Assembly (NCBI RefSeq): GCF_047495875.1 | Contig: NC_092467.1 | Location: 23,331,066 to 23,395,065, forward strand | Reading direction: 5' to 3' | Source: Pithys albifrons albifrons | Taxonomy: Eukaryota; Chordata; Aves; Passeriformes; Thamnophilidae | DNA: 64,000 bases | In this document: piece after piece, positions 47,071 to 59,030 of the stretch | Layout of the letters: each line of letters opens with the position of its first letter | Numbering within the stretch: position 1 is the first letter of the stretch | Notes under the pieces: model-generated | Seen by the model: the letters and a program-made list of their open reading frames with translations, nothing else | Databases searched by the model: none | What the model was told of the DNA's origin: nothing | Made by a program: the position numbers and the translations under genes

Positions 47071-50000
47071 GGTTTGGGGGGTGAAAACGGCTGTTTGGTT
47101 TTTATCTCTCTTTTTTTCCCATTCCTCTGGGGACATTGCCTTGCACTGTGTTTGTGTCTCTGTGTGTTTTCATGTCCATCACTTAATCAAAGTCAGAATG
47201 AGGGTCCCTGAACAAGAGAGCCCTCTGCATGGTGCCCAGGTTTTTAAAGCTCTGGGTCAGATGCTGAAAGCCAATGCTTCTGAAGTCTCCTTCAGGAGAG
47301 GTGTGACATGGAGACTCTCCTGAGATTTCTCTGAGGCTCAGCCATGCCAAGGCTGGTGGCACAGGAAAGCAAGGAGCACACTGGCGCATAGAAGCCAGAG
47401 CAGCAGAGAGAGGCTGTGGGTAGGGGTGTGTTTCTTGTTGCTGCCCACACCACAGAGTAGGGTCCCTTCTACCTTTCTCCACCTCCACTTGTAGAGGCTG
47501 TAAGAGCCTTTGCAAGCACAGAACAGTGAAAAGGATGTACATCCAGTGAGGCAGGGAAGGGCAGCACTGTGTCTGCAGGCTGCGCCGCCATCCCCTTAGC
47601 TCTTGGCTCCCTGTGCTTCCTTTAACATTTATACTGATATGCAGAGAGCAGAAGTCCACAGTATTTTACCCAATCTCAGACCCAATGAACTTCCTTGAAT
47701 GTAGCCACAGCTCCTCCAGCCCTAGGCCCATTCCTTGATCACCTCCCAGAATCTCTTGCTGCTGCACTCCAGGTCATCTCTGCCTACCTCCAGCACTGTG
47801 GTACCTGGGGACAACATCCTTTCTCTAACGTGGCTATGTCAGCACCAGTCAAAATAAAATGTTTGTCCAAGTTCTGATCCATTTGCAGGCTTAGGCCACA
47901 TATGTTTTTTGTTGCCGTATCACAGTGCAAGCTGAGGTCCAGCTTCATGTCCTCTACCACAGTACAGCTTGATGTCCACAGCCATCACACCCAGGTCTTC
48001 CCTACTGTTGAAGCTTCTCATGCATGTGTTCTTGCTCAACACCTATCACTCAGCTTGTTTTCCCTTGGAACAGCAAAAGAATGGTGTGTGCTAATGAAGG
48101 GCTGTATACTGTAGGCTTGCCATTTAGCTAGAAAGCAGCAACAAGCTCAGAGCTGGCACTGCAAACAGAAGCTTGGAAGTGCAGCATCACAGGCATTTGT
48201 GTGTGTCTGTGCAATTTTATGTTCACTGCTTGGGACAGGGACTCAAACTTCTACAAGACTCTGCAGAAGCCTTCAAAAGGTGTGTTCATAATGTGGTGTA
48301 AGTGTGCTTATCACGTGTGGTTGTGCCAGCTCAGTGACAAAGTGTATCTCTGCAGTTTGGATCACAAAACTATTCTAGAAGATACTGAAATGTTTCTAGA
48401 GGGCACTGAGTGACAAATTGCTCTATCTTGAAGCTGGATTTAGCACAAAGGGCTGCTGGCTTTACAAAGAAAAACACGTTGAATTGGGATGAGGGTCTGC
48501 ATGTTGGTTTATTCCTTGAAAAGGTCCCAGTTCTTTCCCTCTCCTGTCTTTCGGAGTTCTAGGTACGTGTAGCAAATAAGCTCAATGTTTGCCATGTTCA
48601 TTGCCCAGTGGAAGTTGGACAACATTGTTCAAAGGACTGACCCCAAGGGGGCAGCCTGGATGCACAGCAGGGTACATTTATCCCATGGGAACAGCCAAAG
48701 GGTGCTTGTACAGATGTCATGCCCCTGTTCTGACCAAAACGAAACCAGTGGTTTTGCAGTAGTAGTTTGAAAGAGACAAGGAGCTTAGTGGGATGTCTCC
48801 GTGAAAATGCCTAAAGGCTGTTGTTACACCTTCACGTTAAGGGATCAATAGTCATTTGGACCAGACTGAGCAGAGAAAAAACCAATCTCAGCAAGCACCA
48901 TGCCCTATGTAGCTAGTTTGGAAGTGGTGTGCCATTGTCCTGGAGAGTAACCTGGGCTCACTGGCTGCTTGGTGAATTTGCAAGTTTTAGGAATACATAA
49001 GTGCATCTGTCCTCTAAGCTATGAGCAGTTGTCTGTTCTTTAACATAGGCAGGTGAGAGTCATGACACAGAAACTCTGTGCTTGTCCACCAAGCCTACAC
49101 AGATCACTCACTGCTGTGGTCTCCCTGGAGAAGGTCTTTCCTTGGAACAGCTCCTGTGGCTGTCTCAGCCCACTGTATCTCCCAGAGAGAACAGGGAGCA
49201 TGCTTAACTCCAGTTTAGAGATCAGAATGCATAGTCCCAGTGCCTGTGTTGCAGGCTGGCTGTGAGGAAGAGAAGGCCTTTTAACACTAAAGGCTAAGCA
49301 TAGCCATAACTCTTCTCAGTGCTTGCTTTCCTTTACTCTCGGGTGCCTCTCTGCCCACCCGACTGTTGAGCTCATGTGTGTGAGAATGTGTGCCTGCGCA
49401 CATGCACCTGACTGACCTTAAACAAGTGTGCAAAACTCGTTTGCCGTCCCAGCTCAAAGGCAGCAGAACTGCTGGGGACCTTGGGGGCAGGAGGAAAGCA
49501 ACATCTGTTCAAAACCAAACAGTACCTCCTGCTAAATGGCCTAGAAAGCTCCTGCAAGCAGCGTCCTGGGTGGAGACTCCAGTGCTGGGAATGTTTTGTC
49601 TGGAGGAGCTGGGATCGGAGGTGGGTGTCCATGGGGGCTCCCACATCCTGAGAATGAGCCACATCTGGGGAAGTCATTTGGCTGGTGCTGATGATTCCCC
49701 AAGCGCTCTTGGCTTTAATGACTCGTGATGCCGCAAGAAGTGGTCCTGTAATGGCCATTCCATGTTTGGCCAAGGGGCACGTGCTCTGCCCCCACACCGG
49801 TGTGTTTTCTCATTCCCACAGGGGACCAGCACCTTCCGCTCTCCTAACTGCCCCAGGCAGGGCCACCTGGAGACCCCAGTGCCTTTGGGAAAGGTCTAGG
49901 GGATTTGCAGGTTGCAGTAAGGTGTGCTTCTGGTGGCCATCCGGGTGTTAGTTCTGGCTCTGCTCTACCCAGCACCAACACTGGACCCAGCTGACTAAGC

Positions 50001-51644
50001 TGATCTGTCGTTGCACACCTGGGTGTGTAAATCTGAGCATAGATCTGCTCCTTATACTTCCACTGCCTGGGATCTGGGTTTTCAGTGAGAATGCAATCTA
50101 TGTTTCATTCATATGAGGGCTGTCCAAGCCCCAGGACACCAGCACCAGGCTTGCCTGCTGGAATTTGCATGGGAGCAAGCACCCCCAAGCATAGCCCTGT
50201 GCTCACATAGCCCTTCTTACTGTGCAGCTAGGAGGCAGTGATGGGATTTGTGCCAGACATCCACACATCTCCATTCATAAAGGTCCCTGCTTTGGGCGTT
50301 GCACCCTTCACACATCTTGGAGAAACCCAAGCCACCTTGTCAGCCCAGCAGCTGGCAAGGCCTGCCTCTGTAGTCATTTTCAGCTCTGCTCAGAAAGCTG
50401 AATTGCCACCAGGAAGCAAATTAGTGATCTGTTTAAGCCAGCACCTTCCGTGCAATGGTGAGTGAAGCTCAGTACTCCAACAAGAGTCTAAGTACGCTGC
50501 AGGTGGCAGTTTGGGGTTACTCCCCTTCAGTCCTTGGCGACTCATTAATAGACTTCCATTGAAATCCCCTGGCTGCATGGCAAAAGCTAAGGCAAAGTTC
50601 CCTCAGCTGGAAGTTGTCTCCTTCTGACTTGGTGTCCAGTAGCCAGGTGCTCCTGTGGCTTTTCTGCAAAGTACCATCAGTATTCCTCCATGCGAGGCTT
50701 TTTTTAGTTTGTGGTGGCATGGGCAGGGAACTCTGTTTTCTCTCCTCTGGTCAGCCGTGGCACAGAAGCTGAAGGCCAAGAGGGGCTAAGGAGAATGAAG
50801 CCGGCATGTTCATCCTGGCTCTCCTGCAGCCTCTGAGGATGCTGCTGACCTTGCCAGGTGTATGGAGCTGCAATGGCATGACCCTGTCTCACTTAACCCC
50901 AGAGAGCAGAGTGCCACAGCTGAGTACCCACAGGTCACTTTCTGTGCAGACACAATGTGCTTCAGGCTCCAGCTGTGGTGAAGAGGTAAGAAAGACAGGG
51001 TCATTGCCCAGTGGCTTCTGCGGTTCTTCTGTGGACTTTCTCTTTGGTTGCACTGACTTAAGGGTCTGCTGCAGTCTGCTCCCACCCTTGTTGTCTTGGC
51101 AGTGTATAGATCCATTTCTGGAACAGTCAGCCTGACATTGTTGACTGTCTCCCTCTTCCATGCCTCCTGCCCCTAGTGTTAGCCATCTTCCTTTGGTGGG
51201 TTCTCTTGTTGCTTTCCTGCTTCCCACCCAGACCCTGGCAGAAGATTTGTTTTCATGCCAAACCAAATGCAAAGCCATGACAGCACTTGCAATGAGACTC
51301 ATGTATGCATTTTGACTGCTCATAGGGCTCAGTTCCTGCACAGCTCCAGGTCGCAGCATCCAGTATCCCATCGTGGCAGGAGCCTGTCCACCATGCCGGT
51401 GGGGAGCAGGGAATTCCCTCCCCCTGCCCGCCTTGTGCAGTGAGTGCTCATAAAGCCGCAGGTGTGGGATGTTTGTTATTTAGTCTACAGCCTGGTATGT
51501 GACAGTTTCTTTTCTACTCGGAGTGGTTTCAGATAATTAGTACATTATGATTCCACCACCTTGAGTGGGGGAGAGAGGAGGGGGCAGCCCACCCTCAGAC
51601 TACTTGTAATTTCACATCCTGTGTTTTATGGACCCGAACTGTTC
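47071..51644. other. Intronic sequence, nothing firm
   Basis: About 4.6 kb of ordinary single-copy DNA. An ATTTGCAT octamer word occurs at 50163-50170. Open frames of up to 160 codons lack start, splice or homology support. Confidence 0.5.
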
Positions 51645-51828
51645 GGGGTGGGGAGTTGAGGCGGGGGGCGGGGGGGGGAAATCAGAGAGCAAACAGCGAG
51701 TCTTTCCCCCCACCTTAACCATCAACCAAACCCTGAGGTTGTTTGGGTGGCCAAATGTTATTTTGCAGAGTTGCAACCAACTTAATTCAGACATGTTTGT
51801 TTGCGCCTCCCCCCCCTCCCCCCCCCCC
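51645..51828. repeat. G-run cluster and C-run cluster, potential G-quadruplexes on both strands
   Basis: On the + strand, G-runs of 4, 4, 6 and 9 fall within 51645-51678. About 130 bases downstream, C-runs of 8 and 11 fill 51809-51828, which is G-rich on the minus strand. Both could fold as quadruplexes. The pair sits immediately before an enhancer-like block. Confidence 0.65.
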
Positions 51829-51879
51829 GTTTTAAGGCTTGAATTCCTTAAAAAAGAAGAATGAAAAACAAGATGCTCT

Positions 51880-52330
51880 TTCTCCCGGCCTGTCCATGCT
51901 CCCCTCTCCCTTTTTATTACACGCTTATCGCTTCTTTCCCTCCTGCTTTTGAAATTGATTTCCTTTCCTTTCTCCCCTATTCACGGCCTAAACGCTGAAT
52001 GTTCGATATTTCATTTGAGGCCGCTAATCGCATTACCACCCTTGACGTTTTACAGATATCATATTATGGGCGCAAATTTGGCAAATTATTAGCGTTGTAA
52101 TGTATAGCTTGTCAAAGGTATTTAAGACACTAAGAGCCCTGGGCTTATCAGGGTTCGCAGAGAGCTCTCGTTGAGCTTTTGAAATGCAGAGAGCCGGTTA
52201 TAAAACACACTGTGACTCTCTTTTCAGCTTGTAAAAAAAGAGTGCGAGAGAGAGAAAGGAGGGGGGAAAAATATCATCCATCTATCAGGGGCTTCCAGGG
52301 CTGATAACAAGCAAAATTCTTCTCTGTGGA
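51880..52330. promoter_or_regulatory. Candidate conserved non-coding element
   Basis: Long repeat-free block with CGGCCTAAACGCTGAATG, GTTCGATATTTCATTTGAGG, CCGCTAATCGCATTACC, CTTGACGTTTTACAG, GGGCGCAAATTTGGC and AATTATTAGCGTTG. A TCF/LEF-like GTCAAAGG lies at 52111-52118. CpGs survive in AT-rich DNA, which argues against neutral decay. Among the strongest enhancer candidates here. Inference. Confidence 0.5.
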
Positions 52331-53153
52331 TTTCACTGGAAATGTGAGACGCTTTTAAAACATTTCACAAGCTGTCTGGGAAAGAGGGAAAAATCTTTAT
52401 TGAAAGGATGTAGCAATCTTTTTACTGAGGTCTGTTTATCTCCTGGGAACAAGCTGTAGGAGTTCCCCTCCCGGTGACTGGAGGGGTTTGCGGAGTGAGA
52501 GTGGGATCCTCCAGCGCTCCCGCGGTGGCTCCTCCTGGCCCACCCTGGGGTGCTGGGGTTGGAAATGAGCCCTAGCAGTCCTCCACCTGATCGGCCGGGA
52601 TGCACATTCCACAGCCCGTTTGACAGCAGAGACGGGAGGCAAACCCTGCTGGGCCAGCCGCAGGAGAGAGGGATGCGGGAAACCCCTTCCCTCGTGCCCC
52701 AGAGCAGCTCCGAGGCAGGCAGAGCAGGACAGAGCCAGTGTTGGCATTTGCTCAGTGACGCTCTCCCAAGGGAAGGTGTTTCCTCTACGATCAGTTTATT
52801 AAAATGGTTTTAAGTCCTTTTAAAGCCCTGGAGGGGATTTGTGCCTTGCTTTGGTGTTGAGATGTGAGAGTGTGTGTTTCCCCTTCTCTTTTCACACCGA
52901 GGGAGGAGGGGGCATAGCAGCGCTAGGTCACATTTTGCTCCCAATATTGTGATGCTAACAAGCTGCGGAGTTCGCCAAGGCGAAGCAGGGTGACTGGGTT
53001 GGCGTGATTCACTCCCCGCTGGCAGCAGAATGGATATCATGCGTCTTATTACGGAGTTAGACAGACAGAGCCCCACCACTGAGAGCTGTCAGTCCTCCCT
53101 CCGCTTGACAAAAACAAGCCATAAATAAGCAAATGCTTCACAGCAAGGGGGCT
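52331..53153. other. Intronic sequence with moderate CpG
   Basis: GC-richer patch around 52440-52700 with isolated CpGs, not dense enough to call an island. No gene. Confidence 0.45.
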
Positions 53154-53158
53154 TGTGC

Positions 53159-53202
<44 letters not shown>
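53154..53202 (+). repeat. (TG)n microsatellite
   Basis: Twenty uninterrupted GT units at 53163-53202, preceded by TGTGCGTGCG. Likely polymorphic and Z-DNA prone. Confidence 0.95.
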
Positions 53203-53203
<1 letters not shown>

Positions 53204-54789
53204 TGAAAGAGAGGGAGAATGGCTCTGTGTGAAATACTCATGGGGGGGCTGCATTTATAACCTCTGTTTCCAAGAAGGTAAATGGTGAGATTTATGCACA
53301 GGGTCTCCACAGAAGAGAAGGTCTGTCTTCCTTTTGACTTGCTTAAGTGTTTGGAAACATAACCTTGTGTACACCAGGCAGTGAACATCTGAGTCAGTGT
53401 ACCAGCACAGGCGTTGTGTAAGCACGGCCACAACAGTTTGTTTGGCAGGCAGTGTCAGCAGGAGAGCGGTAGTTGAGGGGTTCCTCTTGCAGAGATACTT
53501 TGCTGGAAGTACATAGTGGGATGCTGAGGTTGGTAGAAGCTTTAAAAGTACTTGTTGCATACACATGTGGGCCTAGCTGCAATCCTTCTGTGCTGGGAAG
53601 ACACAGAGGAGTAGGTTCAGAGAGCTGTCTGCGTTTCTGAGCACACAGCAGCACTGAAAAGGGCTAAGCAGTTGAGATGGGCTGTGCATAAGCATGGGTG
53701 AAGTGCCCATCATGTTCAGCAAGCTCTGCCGGCACCTGTAAAGGTAGGAGGACTTGCAGCTCTCAAGGGCAGGGAGCCCATCTTGTCTGGGGCAGGAAGG
53801 GTCCATGGTCTCATCAGAGCTTTTCTAAGAGAAAATAAGTTAAGGACCCTGAGTTCATGCTCCTACGTGTGTCCTGTGAAGGCTGCAGCCATGTCACCCA
53901 TCCCTCCTGGGCTGAAACAGGGCTTAGCACTTGATGACCTGTCTCTGCTGATGAGTGGGTGCAGCAGGTTTTCCTGGCAGCCCCATCCAGCACCCTTCTA
54001 TGAGTGCTCTGCCATTCACACCCACCTAGCAGCTTTCAGCCTCTTTTCATTTTGTGGTGCCCCAGGAGGTATAGAGCCCACATGCAGAGCACTATTTGAT
54101 CCTCGGTTTACTTTTCTTGTTCAGCATTCCTGGGTAGCTGAGAAGTAATCCGTGGATCCGCGGGGCCACAGATCAAGGGCTGCAAATCACTGCGCTCCTC
54201 TTACCTCTGTGAAGAAGTTTTGTAACTGCCCCTGTGCCTGTGGGTGGGTAGGAAGTGTGTCCTCCGACCAACCAGGTAAAGTGATGAGCCACACGTTTTC
54301 CATGACCTTCAGTGCCATACAGAGCCGCGCAGCACCGCTGTACCGTGCAGCAGTATTGGGGAAGTGCTAAGGGCTTAGAAGGGCAGAAACATTAGCCACA
54401 GGGCAGGAACCAGTGCACAGTCTGGAGAGGTGCTGGGCACTGTTTTTTGTTGATTCTTGCAGACTACTGGAGCAGTGATGGGAAGGAGAAGATGCAGTAG
54501 GATTTGGGCAAGAGTTCTGAGTTGGATTTGACCCCTCTGAGGAATTTGCCTCACTGCTGGCAAATGTGCCAGGCAAGCCTTATCTACATCAAATGGAGCT
54601 ACTTTGCTCTGGTCATATTCTTTCTGCCTTAGAAGAAGGCAGTAGGAAAAAGACTGTGCCCTGTCCTGGGTTTCTGCTAGGTTCAAATGCATCCTTAGGG
54701 GTTTGGTCCCATTTCCCTAACGGACAGAAGTTTGTTTGATTTGAATGTAGACCCCTGGGCTCCTTTCCCCTCTCAGCCTCCTAAGGATG
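53203..54789. other. Intronic sequence, nothing firm
   Basis: Single-copy DNA with chance open frames. No named transposon or exon. Confidence 0.5.
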
Positions 54790-55290
54790 CAGCATTCACC
54801 CTCTCTCATATGAAATGGCGCATCGGTAAGTGCTACTTAAGAAAACACATGTTCTCCCCCTTGAAAGCAGCCCCCCCACTCCCCTCTCACACCAACACCT
54901 TTCTTTATTCGACCCAAACCTCACCAAGGGGAATTTGCAACAACTGCGGTGATAAATCCGCCCGCAGATAATTGGCAAGAAAACAACACTTGTGCAGTAT
55001 ATAACGTTTTATGGTTGTTTCATGTACTTTATTATAATACTAATGAGCAGTTATATATCAGGAGCTAACTGCACGCCGGATTAGCTTGTTAGCATGATAT
55101 GAAACGGCAGAGCAAATAGTCCAGTCCCCCTCACCCGCACGCCCTCCCCCTACCTCGCATTCCCATTTGCACTGAGTAATTAGTATGCAAATTAGACCCC
55201 GGGACCACACAAGTTCTAGTATATTACAAGGGCTTTATTATGCTCTTGTGAGTAGATGATGGAAGCGGCCCATGACAGTGTTTATCTCAC
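54790..55290. promoter_or_regulatory. Candidate conserved non-coding element with HOX, homeodomain and POU words
   Basis: Contains ATGGCGCATCGGTAAGTGC, GGTGATAAATCCGCCCGC, TTTTATGG (HOX-like, 55007-55014), GCACGCCGGATTAGC, TAATTA (55177-55182) two bases from an exact ATGCAAAT octamer (55185-55192), and CTTTATTATGC. No repeat or coding signal, with CpGs retained throughout. The TAATTA-octamer pair suggests joint homeodomain/POU binding. Inference. Confidence 0.5.
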
Positions 55291-56989
55291 TACCTCTCTC
55301 TCTTTTTCTCTCTCACATACATTGGCAGAGAGTAAACACACACTGAGCTGGGCCCTGTACCATTATGACTCCCTGAAGATGCCACCAGCTTGCCTTTATC
55401 CCGACGACCAGAGTTAAGAGCCTCCTCTGGAAACACCATAACAATGATGTTAATAATAATAATAACAACCCTAATGATGGTGATGCGAAGAGCAGCCTTG
55501 GCTCTGGCAGTCATGGTGATGATTGCAGGAGCAAGGAGGATCAGAGTGAGCCAGAACGAGCTCTTTTTCACCTGGGTCATGCTGCAGAGGAGCAGGGGTT
55601 CAGTTTTCATCCCTGCAGGGACATCCTGCTTTCTTGAGTACAGGATTATGGTACGTTAACTGCTCGTGATGTGTGATGCTCAGAGTGAAGTATCTTCATA
55701 GTCTTTGGTGATTTCCAAGATATGGAGAGATAGATCTCAGCAGAACTATGCTGCTGGGCTCCTCTCCCCTTCTGTTTTCTGTACACCATACTTGGTGTAT
55801 CACTTTCTGGTTTTCCCTTTATTTCTCACTAAGGTGGTCTCTAACTATATATCTGATGACAGATCTCTGTGAATATAGGTGCTTTCCATTTAAATTAGAC
55901 TGTAAGGCACCAGCAGTATTCTCTGGCTCTGCTGCCAGCATGACTCAGATGTCAGTGAGGCACAGATCGAAGTCAGTCTCCATGGTCCATGAAAGCTGTG
56001 CTGGGAGATTGAACATGGTGCCATGGGGCTGTACTCCTGCTCATAGGAGCTGAACACACCAGCTTGAGTGCCCAGCACTCTCTGAAGCTATTGGTTATAC
56101 TTTCTGGTTGTCATAACCAGGGCTGATGTCAGTCTGGTCTCCTAACTGTGAATGTGTACAGTCTCATTCCCACCCCCAGTCTGCTTTCTTTAGCGCTGAG
56201 ATCTGGTGTCTCACTTAGTTGGGGGGTGGTCTTTAGGTTGAACCAGTGGGTATTGAGGAGCTGGCAGGTGTGAAGGAATGGAAGGAATCTCAGTGAAACC
56301 TCATCCCCACTTTTGGACCCTCGTGGCATGCGGTCCCCTCCACAAGCGTGTTGAGCTCCATCTCAGAAATAAGCAGGTTTTTGCCCAGATGTTTTCCACT
56401 AGAAGTCCCTGTCTGTGAAGTTCTAGGGCTTTGATCAAAAGATGTATGAGGGGGTCCATGCATTCTGTGGAAATGCAACCCCCTGTGGTCACCATAGTGC
56501 TTCTGCAGATGCCTAGGACTTCATGAAGGTGCAGTGGAGCCAGATCATGGGCCCAAGGTGAAGGCAGAGAGACCTGAATCAGCACCAGACTCTGTGCTGG
56601 GCTGCCCATAGGACAGGGCAGGTGTGGCAGGCATCAGTTGTTAAACCATCTCTGGGGTGCTGCCTTTTTGGGGATCACTGCCAGTGTTCACTTTGGTCTG
56701 CTCCTTTTTGCATCTGGCTTTTTCTCACCCTGAGAGCTGACCATCCTGGATGTTTGCTGTTCTGGAGGACAAAGAGAAGGGAAAACCAGAGGGTTTGTTT
56801 TTCTGGGAGGTGTCTTCTCAGGTCTTAATGCCGAAGAACTTTGTGTAAAAGGAGAAAGAGCCTGAAATCCCAGAGCAAGAAAAAAATTGGCCACATTTGT
56901 CTTGAGCATAAGCGAAGGGCAGGGGAGGGAATCTGTAGAGGCGGCAGTTTTTGTAAAGCGCTGAAGTGCCCCACACATCATGCCCTGAC
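55291..56989. other. Intronic sequence with small AAT-rich patch
   Basis: TTAATAATAATAATAACAAC near 55449-55468 is a short AAT-type simple repeat. The remainder shows no recognised feature. Confidence 0.5.
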
Positions 56990-57430
56990 AGGCCCTGATG
57001 TTAGCTCCCGGAATGGATCACAGGAGACTCATTAGAAAAAACAAATATTATCACACGCTGAAATGATTTATGGAGAAAAATGAAAAATTTTGTGTTGTTG
57101 CGTCCTCGCTCTCCGGCTCTCCTTTGCTTTCGCTCAGGAAAGTTATTTATGGCAGCTGGCCCTTAACAAGAGCAAGGCAAAGCGCCGAGCTGCTCGCTCC
57201 TGCAAACTGCCTGCATTTGATTTTTATTAGCGAGTTAAAACTTCCTTCTTTTCACCTCCCCCCTTCCCTTCACGCGCCTTTATTATCCCAGACTAACTGA
57301 AATGCATTTTAATGCCTACTACTTGTGCTTTTAATAGTGATCCTATCGCCACCCCAGCAGCAAATAAAGTGACACTGACGGGGGGAATGCTGGACAGACA
57401 GCTAGGCAGACAGGAAGGAGTTACAGCCCA
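56990..57430. promoter_or_regulatory. Candidate conserved non-coding element
   Basis: Contains ACAAATATTATCACACGC, GTTATTTATGGCAGC, CAAAGCGCCGAGCTGC, TTTTTATTAGCGAG, CACGCGCCTTTATTATCCC, GAAATGCATTTTAATGCC and GATCCTATCGCC. AT-rich homeobox-type words and CpGs intermingle over more than 400 bases without a repeat. Inference from texture. Confidence 0.45.
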
Positions 57431-57595
57431 CGTGTGCTCGCTCCTCGGCTGCTCGGCGCCGATACCTTCCCAGTAACCAGAGAGCCTTTTTATTGCCAGA
57501 AAAGCAAATGCACACCCAACCAGTCCTGCCAATGTGTTTGCAGCCCCGGCAGCGTGCCATCGGTGAGGCTGGGAGTGTGCAGTGCCCCAGCACGT

Positions 57596-57733
57596 GGCAC
57601 TGGGTCCCTGAGGAGGTGGCTGGTCCTCTCCCTCTCATCTGTGACCAAGAGTGGTGGGTGGGAGGCACAACAGTCCCCATGGAAGTGGTGGATCCTTTGC
57701 ATCCCACCTATAACCAGCAGTGGTGGGCAGGAG
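57596..57733. repeat. Diverged ~69-bp tandem duplication
   Basis: The segment from GGCAC at 57596 to GTGGTGGGTGGGAG (ending 57664) is repeated from GGCAC at 57664 to GTGGTGGGCAGGAG (ending 57733). The two copies share GTCCC, TCCT, GACCA/AACCA and AGTGGTGGG at matching offsets with small indels. I see two copies only. An old minisatellite unit or a local slip. Confidence 0.5.
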
Positions 57734-58429
57734 ATGTGGAGCTTCCTTCAGGCTTTGCAAGTGCCTCTGGGTGGGGACTCTAACCTCAACTCTGCTGCCC
57801 GAGGGGAACAGCCTTATGACTTGCCAGTCAAGGCCCTTGACTCCTGGCCTCACACAGGATGCTCTTCCACCATGGCCTCAGTTGTAGGGTGAAGAGCAGC
57901 TGGTGTCTTTCCCCTGCAGGGCACAGCCTGGCCTCTGGGGCAATTTTCCTGGCCTCAACCCAGCCAAATTACCACCCTCAGCCATGCCCAATGGCAAAAC
58001 CCTGGCAGGGATCAAAGCCAGCCTCCAAGCTGCCAGCCCCTCCACTCAGTTGCTAAGTGCCTCCAGGGCTGCCCTGGCTATGCCAGGTCTTGCCTCCCCC
58101 TGGAACTCTCTGGGTGGCTGGATAGATCCATTCTCCCATGGCCAAGTATCACCAAAGCAGCAGGATAAACTTTCCGGAGCAATGGTTATCAACTGGCCTT
58201 TCCCTCTGCTCCCTCTTTGTGTGTGACTTTTCACATGAACCCAGTCTGGGCTTCTTCCCAGCCTAGCAGTCCTCTCAGCCCTGGCCACAGCTCTCCACAG
58301 CTGCCTCCCCGGCAGCATCCAGGGCTTTTCAAGGGAGCTGGGATCCCCACACTGGTTAATGCCTGCTGACACCTGCAGCTCCTCAGCTGGTGCTGCTGGC
58401 TGGGGGAGGTGCGGGAAGGAGGGGGGATC

Positions 58430-58580
58430 GTTGGTGGCGTTATTATGAAGAGCTCAGCAGGCCTGGGGCCGTCCATTGTCCGGGTGGCAAATAAATAAAT
58501 AGAAGAAAGCAAGTCTTCCCTATGGCTCGGCAATGGAGGTTAACAGCTGGACATGACATGACAAATTAGGCGGGTTTTTT
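58430..58580. promoter_or_regulatory. Small candidate conserved non-coding element
   Basis: GATCGTTGGTGGCGTTATTATGAAG (two adjacent parts, about 58426-58450), GGCAAATAAATAAATAG and CATGACATGACAAATTAGGCGGG-type sequence retain CpGs in an AT-rich setting. Weak inference. Confidence 0.25.
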
Positions 58581-58904
58581 TCCTGCAGGGACTGATCCCA
58601 GCAGCTTGGTGTGAGGAGGAGGGATGAGGGAGAGCAGCTGAAGGAGGGGAGGGTGAAATCCACTGGGTGAGGGTCCCATTGGCTTGTAGAGCGGCTTTGT
58701 CCCAAGCCGGCCACCTTCCTCCCCATCAAGCCAGGTCCCCAGAACAAGTCTCTTGAAAACATGTTACGGGGGGATTATCTTCCAAAAGGGAATCCTCAGT
58801 CCTGAAACACCCACCCTAACCCTGTGCACCTGATTCATGCAACAACAGGTCCCCACAGCCAGCCCTCATGTTGTGTCCCCCCTCCAGCACAGCTCCACTC
58901 CGAA

Positions 58905-59030
58905 AACAGGCAGCTTGATGCCTTTCAGCGGCCAATAAAACCTGGAATTCTTCAGCAGGAAAAGCAAGGAAATTAATCAAATCATGGATCTGCTGTGAAT
59001 TACGTGCTCACCTCCCATCTGCCTGTCAGC
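58905..59030. promoter_or_regulatory. Small candidate conserved non-coding element
   Basis: CAGCGGCCAATAAAACC, GGAAATTAATCAAATCATGG and GTGAATTACGTGC occur within 100 bases, with a CCAAT word and TAAT cores. No repeat or coding signal. Weak inference. Confidence 0.3.
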
